NCBI GenBank assembly: GCA_965198715.1
Contig: CBDAPV010000001.1
Coordinates: forward strand, 1,798,001 to 1,862,000
Reading direction: 5' to 3'
Source of the DNA: RH-AL1 sp965198715
GTDB lineage: Bacteria > Pseudomonadota > Alphaproteobacteria > Rhizobiales > Beijerinckiaceae
Length of the DNA: 64,000 nt
The notes under the pieces are model-generated. The model saw only the letters and a list, made by a program, of their open reading frames with translations, was not told the DNA's origin and made no database searches. Made by a program: the position numbers and the translations under genes. This document shows, in pieces, positions 9,024 to 17,019 of this stretch; positions within the stretch are counted from its first letter, which is position 1; every line of letters begins with the position of its first letter.

Positions 9024-9936
9024 ATGGAGATAAATTTGAACAAGAAGTAATTTCGTGCTCATGATGCTGACCTCGGATACGCGATATTCGAAAAGGTCTT
9101 GCAACGTGCGAAGACAAGCTGGAAGCTGCTCTCGTCGCTTCTCGAAGAGCTGAAAGGCTTGCCGTCTCGACCGCAGTTATCAGCCGCCAATGAGGTCGTT
9201 CATGGCTACTGGGCGGATTGCAGCGGCCTTGCCCGCATTGCAGGCGACCTTTCCGATACCGAAGGCCGTCGCCGACCGAAGAAAGAGCCTGCGACATTAA
9301 GGGTAGATAAAATTGGATCAACCTCGCTCGCCATCGACGATCGGTTAACGTTGCTCGGCAGCGACGAGTATGGAGCATGGTCGTTCGATGCCTGGGGCAG
9401 CCCAAGAAGGCGTAGGGTTTTCGCAGGTGGATGGCGCAGGCGATCCACATGACGCGAGGATCCATCAACGAGGCCGTGACGATGCGGACTTGCAGCATCG
9501 ACGTGCGCCTGCCAACGGGTTTGTCGAGGCGTGCCCTCGATAGTTTGCAGGAAGCGTTGTCGGCGTGTAGTTTCTCTCGTCGCTTCCCCGGCCTCCGACG
9601 CTTCGCGTCCTACGGGTTCGGCTGCAGTTCGCATATGCGAGCGGTCGACCCGGTTTCGACAACGCGCATGTCGGATGCGAGGGAACCTGCTGGAGGCAAG
9701 ACTGATCGGCGCGGTCTGACGAAGAGCCGATCATCGAGATTGCGTCACACCCCCGTTTCACAGACCGGAACACATCAAACCCAGTCAGAAGGATCGTGGG
9801 TCAGTTTGTCGAAGGATGCGTTTGGACGATCCGCACGATCATTGACTTTGCTTGATGTCTTGTAATTGGCTTATCTTTGAAGCTATGAAGCGCAATGCTG
9901 CTGTCGGATTCACCGTGCAAGCGAAAGGAGCGCCTC
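9024..9936. other. Unassigned region
   Basis: About 900 bp without a gene I can defend. Frames of 117 aa (9099-9452) and 144 aa (9431-9865) are open on the plus strand, but neither shows a recognised domain or a convincing ribosome-binding site. The first (KTSWKLLSSLLEELKGL) could be an eroded coding piece. It probably represents scrambled mobile DNA between IS481 and IS701. Confidence 0.3.
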
Positions 9937-10284
9937 GTGAACGCCAAAATTTTAGATTTTGTCCGGCGCCCAATCGCTACGTCATCAGCAGCACGCGCCA
10001 GGGCCATTGCCAGCATCACCGACTCCTCAGGCGAGCACTGGACAAGTCGTCACCTTGCGATTGTGCTCACAGCGTTCAGCATGCTGCAGGCCGACGATGC
10101 CGCTTTCGCCGAGCAGTGTCGGCTGATTGAGCCCGAGACCCTGGTGCACCTGAGTGACCATCTCTTACACCTCGCCGGCCGAATGACAGGCGTCGCAGAA
10201 GCCCTTCTGATGACCGTGGATCGATTGCGGAGCATCGCGAGCACGCAGACGGTGCAGCATGCCTCGTCAGATAATCTTAAGTGA
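9937..10284 (+). CDS. Hypothetical protein, 115 aa
   Basis: The GTG at 9937 follows a good ribosome-binding site (AAAGGAG, about six bases upstream), which is why this start is preferred to the ATG at 9895. The product begins with NAKILDFVRRP and is rich in helix-forming residues. No transmembrane segment or known motif is visible. It stands alone between an unassigned region and a truncated IS701. It may be a small accessory gene; function unknown. Confidence 0.5.
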   Translation: MNAKILDFVRRPIATSSAARARAIASITDSSGEHWTSRHLAIVLTAFSMLQADDAAFAEQCRLIEPETLVHLSDHLLHLAGRMTGVAEALLMTVDRLRSIASTQTVQHASSDNLK

Positions 10285-10347
10285 GCGGCCACAGTGCGAT
10301 CAAGTAGGAACTGGGCCATCCAGCGCTCTGAAGCTACATTGCCGCCG

Positions 10348-11120
10348 CTTATCTTACTGAGTCAGAAAGCCTCAGCCTGTGTGGGTCAGATGCTGGTAGC
10401 GTCGTCGATCGGAGATGATCGCGGCGAGGTGAGATGGATCCCTGGACGCAGCAGAGTGAAGCAGCCTTCTCGGCCTACGTCGACCGCCTTGTCGAGGTGA
10501 TCGGTCACGCGGACCGGGTCGTTCCGCTTCGAGACTATTGTCTCGGGCTGCTCATGCCGCTGGAGCGCAAGAGCGTCGAGCCGATGGCGGCCGTCACGGC
10601 CCCGGCTCGAACCGCAGCAAAGCATCAGTCCTTGTTGCATTTCGTCGGGCAGGCGTCCTGGTCGGACGAGGCGTTGATGGCCCAAGTCCGCGATCACGTG
10701 CTTCCGGTCATCGAGCGGCACGGCCCGATCCGGGCCTGGATCATCGACGATACGGGGTTCCCCAAGAAGGGGCGGCACTCGGTGGGCGTGGCTCGACAGT
10801 ACTGCGGTCAGCTCGGCAAGCAGGACAACTGCCAGGTGGCCGTGAGCCTGTCGGTGGCGAACGAGGTCGCGAGCCTGCCGATCGCGTACCGGCTGTATCT
10901 TCCCCAGGCTTGGGCCGAGGATCCCGAGCGGCGCCGCCAGGCCAAGGTTCCGGCGGAGGTGGCGTTCCAAACCAAGCCGGAGATCGCCCTCGACCAGATC
11001 GCGGCGGCGAAGGCTCGGGGCGTCGCGCCCGGGACGATCCTGGCAGATGCGGGCTATGGTGCGGACGGCAGCTTCCGGTTCGGCCTGTCTGCCCTCGGGC
11101 TCGCCTATGTCGTCGGGGTG
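10348..11120 (+). mobile_element. IS701-family element, 3'-truncated copy 1
   Basis: Near-identical to 20194-20966. The transposase frame starts at 10434 (MDPWTQQSEAAFSAYVDRL) and contains AWIIDDTGFPKKGRHSVGVA and TILADAGYGADGSF, the first two parts of the DDE domain. It stops matching after AYVVGV at 11120, and the C-terminal half and right end are missing. Unlike copy 2 it has no internal stop. The frame continues without interruption into the next gene, giving a 559-codon chimeric ORF. Confidence 0.9.
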
Positions 11121-11144
11121 AAGGATGCATCCTTGAAAAGTTAC

Positions 11145-12113
11145 ATGCTACTTTGCGCGTCCATGCTGCTCTGTTCATCTCTTCAGGCCGGCGAGCAGCC
11201 GAAGGTGGTCCTTGGCGGCACGAGTGGGCTCCCGTCCTTGGCCGACCCAAGTGCCACCAGTGCCTTTCGCGCAGCGCCCGACACCGGCTTCTATCTCCAC
11301 TTCAGCGCCACCGATCCGCTCTTCACCACGGCGCTACGTTCGATAGGCAAGGTGTTCGCTACGAAGCAGACCGTTGTCGAGGTCAGTCTAGGCGGCGGAT
11401 TCACGCCCCAGTTCTGGACGACCGGATGGAAAACGAGCGTGACGAGCTACGGCTTCTCACCCCATGTCGCAGCCGTGAACGTCGACATGGCGAACGTCGA
11501 CGCGCCCGAGAGCGCACCGACTGTCGAGATCGAGCAATTCGAGACCTTCGTCAAAGCCGCACGAGCGAACGGCGGAGTTCAGATCCTTGCACCTGTCATC
11601 TCGCCCAATTCCTCCGGAGGCGGCGGCCTGGAAGGTGACGCTAGAACCATAGCGATCAAGCACCCTTGGGCAGACCGATGGTGGGACAATATGCGTAGCA
11701 TCGCACGTTTTGGCGGCGGAATAGTGCTCGATGCGCCGCCAGCCTTCTTCCTAAGGGCGCTTCCCGACCCAGCCCAGATTAGAGCCTACCAAGCTTTCGC
11801 AATCGCGGAACTGCGGTGGGCGGCCGAACAGCACCTGTGGTCGGCTTTCATCGTCAGCCCGTACTTTGATGCCATCAGCTTTCAAAGCGACAGCGAAAAA
11901 GCTTACCGCATCTTGCGTGAAGCCGATGCGCTCCCGCAAACGTGGATAGTGGAAAACTACAGCGAATGCGGCGCTCCCTACCCAAAGGCCTGCTCTCCTT
12001 CCGATGGCGCTTACAGAGCTCCGGTCGGGCGTGATGATCTGCAAAACACCGAAGCTTCGGTAGCGTTGTGGTTCGCAACAAAGGCAGCTTCTCTTAAGAT
12101 TGAGGAGAGGTGA
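11145..12113 (+). CDS. Secreted protein of unknown function in the polysaccharide locus
   Basis: 322 residues from the ATG at 11145. The first ~20 residues (LLCASMLLCSSLQAGEQ) look like a signal peptide, so export to the periplasm or beyond is likely. No family is recognised. Alternating strand/helix segments with aspartates at strand ends (NVDMAN, GIVLDAPP) could suit a barrel enzyme such as a glycosidase, but that is speculation. The frame is open upstream into the IS701 transposase. The stop overlaps the glycosyltransferase GTG (GTGA), so the two are translationally coupled. Confidence 0.65.
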   Translation: MLLCASMLLCSSLQAGEQPKVVLGGTSGLPSLADPSATSAFRAAPDTGFYLHFSATDPLFTTALRSIGKVFATKQTVVEVSLGGGFTPQFWTTGWKTSVTSYGFSPHVAAVNVDMANVDAPESAPTVEIEQFETFVKAARANGGVQILAPVISPNSSGGGGLEGDARTIAIKHPWADRWWDNMRSIARFGGGIVLDAPPAFFLRALPDPAQIRAYQAFAIAELRWAAEQHLWSAFIVSPYFDAISFQSDSEKAYRILREADALPQTWIVENYSECGAPYPKACSPSDGAYRAPVGRDDLQNTEASVALWFATKAASLKIEER

Positions 12114-13201
12114 GATTGCGTATTGCTGCTTGCCTATTCGTAAGGAACGAGGAGCGAGACATCGCTGAGTGGGTTGTCTACCATTCGATTATTGGATTTG
12201 ACACATTTATAATCTACAGTAACGAATCGAACGATAGGACCAATGATATTGTGGATCGGCTTCGGCGCATATACAACATCAAAATGATCGATTGGCCGCG
12301 CGCTACCAAGTACAGCCAACTTGAGGCCTATGACGATTGCCTCAAAAACTTTCGAGATGACTTTGACTGGATTGCCTTTATCGATTCAGATGAGTTTGTC
12401 GCGCCAGTGCGAGACGGGACTGTTGGGAACTTCCTGGCACACTTCGAGGAAGTGAACGCCATTGCCCTGAATTGGTCCGTCTTTGGATCAGCCGGGCACG
12501 TGGAGCTACCGCCTGGTCTCAACGTCGAAAGTTTCACCAGACGAGCATCGAATGATGCGGGTGTGAACCTACACGTCAAGATGATCGTTCGTCCTCACTC
12601 CGCGAACAGGGTAGATGGGCCACACCACATAAGTGTGGACAGAAACTTAGCTCAGAAGGCGGATGGCACAACGCTTGTCATGCGTTCCCATGGTGAAAGC
12701 CAGGACACCTCCGGCTTCGGCATATGTCGGCTCAACCATTATTTTGTTCGTTCTCGCGCTCATTGGCAAGCCAAACTACGCCGTGGCTATCGGGAGGGGC
12801 ATAGGCCGGCAGATCAGTTTGAAGCCCACGATCTAAACGACGTTGAAGACCTGTGGGTTGCGGGATACGCGGCCAGGATCAAAGCAACTCTAAAATATAT
12901 TGATTTACTACCGCTCCGCTCTGTTAGGCCGCTCGATCGGATAGCCGAAAACGAGGAGGAAAAGCAGAGCGCGGAGTGGCTTGCTGTTCTACCTACACTA
13001 GACGACGTCATGTTTTCCTTTCCGGACTACGCCCGGGAGAATGGCAACGCGTTATTTGACTCAGATTTCTACCTCGCGACGTATTCAGACGTGCGAGCGA
13101 GCGGGACGGATCCATTCCTCCATTATTCAACGAGCGGATTTGCAGAAGGCCGAAGGCCTTGCTCCCGCGAGGCGTTGTTGGTGTACCTTCGTGGCCATTG
13201 A
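12110..13201 (+). CDS. GT92-like glycosyltransferase with C-terminal G-x2-EGR repeat
   Basis: 363 residues. The N-terminus (AACLFVRNEERDIAEWVVYH) and the acidic DWIAFIDSDEF site are typical of the GT2-like family Glyco_tranf_2_4/GT92. It should transfer a sugar from a nucleotide donor in the cytoplasm. The last ~40 residues form a separate motif, FDSDFYLATYSDV to HYSTSGFAEGRRP, that recurs five times in the GT at 35540 and once in the methyltransferase at 32650. The GTG start overlaps the preceding stop and follows GGAGAGG. Base composition is lower in GC than the chromosome to the right. Confidence 0.85.
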   Translation: MRLRIAACLFVRNEERDIAEWVVYHSIIGFDTFIIYSNESNDRTNDIVDRLRRIYNIKMIDWPRATKYSQLEAYDDCLKNFRDDFDWIAFIDSDEFVAPVRDGTVGNFLAHFEEVNAIALNWSVFGSAGHVELPPGLNVESFTRRASNDAGVNLHVKMIVRPHSANRVDGPHHISVDRNLAQKADGTTLVMRSHGESQDTSGFGICRLNHYFVRSRAHWQAKLRRGYREGHRPADQFEAHDLNDVEDLWVAGYAARIKATLKYIDLLPLRSVRPLDRIAENEEEKQSAEWLAVLPTLDDVMFSFPDYARENGNALFDSDFYLATYSDVRASGTDPFLHYSTSGFAEGRRPCSREALLVYLRGH

Positions 13202-13212
13202 CCTGCTTAGCA

Positions 13213-14594
13213 TTACAGTTGCCGTCTTGTTGTAAGGTGCGCTTCGCGTGCTGCGGCTTGATGGGCGCGTCGCCACAAACTCCACGCGATCACCTGTGCG
13301 GGCGCGATGCGTCGTTGCGCGAGGCGCACAGCGATGCGGCGGATCTCCTGCATCGACCAGCGGATCAGGGGCGGCGCGTGCGGGCCGGCGTCGCCGATCT
13401 TTTTGGGGGCGGAGGGGGCGTGGCGTTGGCGTGGTGGCGGATCGCGGCGAGCATGGCGAAGGCCATCATGACGAGCGAGACGTGACGATGCCAGCCGTGC
13501 TAGGAGCACGTCTCGTTGTGGTCGAGGCCGAGCTCGTTCTTGGCGGTCTCGAAGGCGTCCTCGATGGTCCAGCGGCGGCCCTCCACGGCGACGAGAGTCG
13601 CGAGCGACGTGCCGAGCGGGCATCAGGTCGAGAAGGCCATCGACCCGTCGGCGACGTGGCGCCGGACGAGGAGGCCTCGCGTCCACGGGCCGGGAGGACC
13701 GTCGCACTGGTCGGCGAGAGGGAGGTAGCACCAGTCGTTCAGCCGCGCGCCCTTGATGCCCTCTCCGGCCGAGAGGCGGGTCCAGACGGCGTCTGGCAGT
13801 TCGCGCGCGATCGCCTCCGCGCTGCCCGACACGGACAGGTCCTTTCGCCAGGAGCGAAAGGGATGGTTGGCGTTGGTGCCGAGCACGTAGCCTTTGCCCG
13901 CGCGTCGCAGCGCCATCTCGACGTCGCCGGTGCCGTAGACGGTGTCGGCGGCGCCCTCCGCTGACCACTCCATCGAGCTTCGCTCGCGGAGCCTCTGGTC
14001 AGCTCCGCCCAGGCGAACGGTACTTCCGCCGCGATCGCCCGCTCGATTATCGCCACGGCGAGCTTCGGTTTGGTCACGAACCGTACCTCATCGGGCACAT
14101 GGGCCGCGGCCATGCGCGCGAGATCGTCGGTCCGGGCCTTCGGCAGGTAAAGCGCGCGGTCGACGAAGGTATGGCCGTGCCGCGACGCGTAGACCGCGAA
14201 GACGCCGACCTGGCAGTTGGTGATCTTGCCCGCCGAGCCCGTGTACTGCCGGCCGACGCCACACGACGCTTTGCCCTGCTTCAGGAAACCACTCTCGTCG
14301 ATCACTAGCACGGCGTCGGCATCGGCCAGCGTCTCCAGCACGTAGTCGCGGACGATGTCGCGCAGGGCGTCGGCATCCCACTGCCCGCGGCCCAGGATCG
14401 CCTGTTGGCGCCACAGACCGGGGATCCCCTGCCGCCTCCGCCCGGTACCATCCGGTCTTGCGCCGTTCGCCTCCCAGCAGGCCGTCGAGGAACAACCCCG
14501 CGGACGCCGCCATCCGCTCCTGCAGGAACAGCGTCCGCATGCGAGCCTTCACCGCCCGAAGCGACGAAGCCCAGAGCTCGAGCGTCTCCTAGAT
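13213..14594 (-). pseudogene. IS701-family transposase of a second type, degenerate
   Basis: Minus-strand pieces in order: LWASSLRAVKARMRTLFLQ and GLFLDGLLGGERRKTGW (about 14590-14450); VLVIDESGFLKQGKASCGVG with TNCQVGVFAVYASR, the catalytic core, open at 13739-14341; YGTGDVEMALRRAGKGYVLG to the end of a third frame (13623-13973); and DAFETAKNELGLDHNE to the C-terminus near 13230. At least three frameshifts and one stop separate them. It is distinct in sequence from the IS701 at 10348 and 20194. Confidence 0.8.
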
Positions 14595-14673
14595 CTATGC
14601 ACCCGCCATCCACGATCCCCCGAATCATGGAAGCTCATGGGTTCAGAGATGGAGATGGACCGCAACTGTAATG

Positions 14674-16182
14674 CTAGGCCGATTGTGACGCTGTCAGCTT
14701 CTTGCCGAAAACCTCGACTTGATCAAGATGAAGGAAATCCGACCCGGGTATCGTCAGCCGAACGAAACGCGCGCGTTGATTGGTAGTTAGTTGAACGAGG
14801 AGTGGCTCTCCGTTAAGGCCCCCGAACGTCTGATCCCCCTCACGGACGAATGCGAGATTAAATTGCACACCATCAAGCGACGTTAAAATGCGGAAGCTGT
14901 TGGCTCGTTCTACTCCCGCATCGGTTCGATTATACAGAAAGATCTCGGTGATATTGTATGCTTCGCCCAGGTCGACTTGCCACCAAGGCTGCTCCTCGTG
15001 AGCAGTGCAGAACTGGTAGCGACCCGTCAGCTTGCCGTTGGTCGCGCTCAGGCTTGAAGCGTCGTAATCGGATTCCACGTAGGTCGAGCTTTGCAAGGTA
15101 TTCTTACCTCGTGAGAGGTTGTTTGAGCGTTTTGCTATGGACGCGTCGACTACACGTAGGATGGCCTCGGCAGCGCCTACCGGGTCGGCCACCTGGATCC
15201 GTGACGACAATCCGGAGATACCGTGATTGTGGTCGGGCGACGGGCCGAGCTCCGAAAGCGTACCCGGTTCGAAATAGAAGTAGTCAGATTTGCCGTGATT
15301 GACGCGGTCGCAAAGCGTAAAACTCGAATCCAGAAACCGGTCCCAACCGAAACTTATCATCCTTACACTTCGGGAAAATGCGCTGGTGTGTAAGCTAGAC
15401 CCATTGAATGCGACGATCGGGCGGCCAAGCCTCCAAATCGCGATTTGTTCGCCGATGGGTAGGGTCTCAGGATAAACGATCGTGTATCCTGCGGCAACTA
15501 GTCGTTCCTCGATCAGGTCTTCATTCATGATCTTGCGCACGCCGGTTGTCATCTTCGACTTAGAAAAGTAGATGGGGCCGCTACCCTGAATGCTGATGTT
15601 TACTCCACGTATTAGTCGATCACCTGCTATATTGTATGCCTTTGCGAATGTCGAATGGACGAAATTTCGTTCTTCGAAGCTCGCGCTAGGCAAGATGAGG
15701 TTGCGGATTTTCAAAGGTCGTTCAGGCGCCCACAATCGTTTAATATCGACACCAAAGGCATTGAACAATTGCTTGATGTGATCGCGATGGACCCTAGTCG
15801 ATGCACCAGCGTTGATGATGATTTTTAATTGTTCAGAAACTGTTCCTATCTGCCAGAGGCGGCTTAATGTAGAAAGAAGGAAATGGCCGAAATGATCATG
15901 TACTTCACCAAGAAATATATAGCTTTCGTCCTCAGCATAATCTGTGAGACTTTCATACTCGAAGGGCATCGAACATATCGGTATGATCTCCGCCGGCACT
16001 GGACCTCGGCTATAAAAACTCTGATGCACAAGCTTTCGACCAAAGTCATAGATTGCCGGCACGCAATTCTTGGTGCCAGATGGGCAGTAGACATAATCCT
16101 TTAAATGTAAAATAGACGGATCAGCCTCGATGTGGGTCCGATTCCCAAGCAAAACGTCTGAGCGGAAGACCTTTGTCATCAC
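14674..16182 (-). CDS. GT61-family glycosyltransferase fused to a discoidin (F5/8 C) domain
   Basis: 502 residues. The first ~360 form a GT61/DUF563 glycosyltransferase (IFLGEVHDHFGHFLLSTLSR; PIGEQIAIWRLGRPIVAFNG; SSLHTSAFS), the family used for capsule or xylan-type transfer. Residues ~370-500 are an F5/8 type C domain: an N-terminal GKNTLQSSTY segment, WWQVDLGEAYNITEIFLYNR, and FVRLTIPG near the end. Such jelly-roll domains usually bind glycans, so here the domain may hold the acceptor. The start overlaps the stop of the methyltransferase gene upstream (ATGA). The GC content is low for the window. Confidence 0.85.
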   Translation of the reverse strand: MMTKVFRSDVLLGNRTHIEADPSILHLKDYVYCPSGTKNCVPAIYDFGRKLVHQSFYSRGPVPAEIIPICSMPFEYESLTDYAEDESYIFLGEVHDHFGHFLLSTLSRLWQIGTVSEQLKIIINAGASTRVHRDHIKQLFNAFGVDIKRLWAPERPLKIRNLILPSASFEERNFVHSTFAKAYNIAGDRLIRGVNISIQGSGPIYFSKSKMTTGVRKIMNEDLIEERLVAAGYTIVYPETLPIGEQIAIWRLGRPIVAFNGSSLHTSAFSRSVRMISFGWDRFLDSSFTLCDRVNHGKSDYFYFEPGTLSELGPSPDHNHGISGLSSRIQVADPVGAAEAILRVVDASIAKRSNNLSRGKNTLQSSTYVESDYDASSLSATNGKLTGRYQFCTAHEEQPWWQVDLGEAYNITEIFLYNRTDAGVERANSFRILTSLDGVQFNLAFVREGDQTFGGLNGEPLLVQLTTNQRARFVRLTIPGSDFLHLDQVEVFGKKLTASQSA

Positions 16183-16859
16183 CAGATTGTCTGGCCGGCT
16201 ACCAGCGGAATGGACCTTTCTCTTTTGTCAATGAAGGGCCCTTTCTCGATCACGACGATGCTTTCATGAAAGGAAACGCCGCGTATCATCTGTGAGATAT
16301 CGGAGCGGGGCATCGGCCCGGCGCCCATGCTCTGATGATGAGGGTTGTCCGCGTTGATCTCGTCAATCAGTTCTTTCATGTCCTCAATGAACGTGCCTGG
16401 CTGTCGAAGTCCGCCACCGTAGGCTGGCCAGTAAGCGGTATGAAGGTCTTCAACGAAATAAACCGCTTCACGGTTCATGCGAGGAAACAAATAGCGGAAC
16501 GTTGCCTTGATGTGCTGCATAACGTGGCTGCCATCGTCTAGCACGATGTCCGGGGGCCCGAACTCGTCGATGATACCCTGAAGGAATACAGGATCGGATT
16601 GATCGCCAACACGGATCTTGATTTGATCATTCTCGAACTGGCAACACTCCTCACGGATATCCATACTCACGATCTGCGCCGACGGACCAAAATAATGCTG
16701 CCACATACGGGACGACCCGCCTTGACCGGTTCCAATCTCTAGGAACAAGATGTTCCTATCGCGAAAGGGAAGAAAATATCTCTCGTAAAGGGGGAGGTAA
16801 TGCGCCCACTTGTTGATTGGCAAGCCGGTATTGGTGTGAAAATATTGAACGAGCGACAT
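16179..16859 (-). CDS. SAM-dependent methyltransferase (CmcI/Methyltransf_24-like)
   Basis: 226 residues from the ATG at 16859; the frame opens 18 codons earlier but that leader is arginine-rich and unlike the family. SAM-binding motif: ILFLEIGTGQGGSSRMW, followed by IVSMDIR and DIVLDDGSHVM. These fit class I methyltransferases found with sugar O-methyltransferases and cephalosporin-hydroxylase-like proteins. It probably methylates a sugar residue of the polysaccharide. It lies between the double GT2 upstream and the GT61 fusion, same strand, with a 4-base overlap to the latter. Confidence 0.8.
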   Translation of the reverse strand: MSLVQYFHTNTGLPINKWAHYLPLYERYFLPFRDRNILFLEIGTGQGGSSRMWQHYFGPSAQIVSMDIREECCQFENDQIKIRVGDQSDPVFLQGIIDEFGPPDIVLDDGSHVMQHIKATFRYLFPRMNREAVYFVEDLHTAYWPAYGGGLRQPGTFIEDMKELIDEINADNPHHQSMGAGPMPRSDISQMIRGVSFHESIVVIEKGPFIDKRERSIPLVAGQTIW

Positions 16860-17019
16860 TCTAGCTCCGGCATGTTGACCCGTTCGTTGCCGCGGGCCGC
16901 GTTGGTGAACCATGCTGCAGCGCTGGATGCAACGTAACTTCCGCCGCTGGGCGATCGAAGGATGTAGATACGAGCATCGGTTATCGAATGGTGTCCTGCC
17001 AAACGTGGCTTTTACGTGT

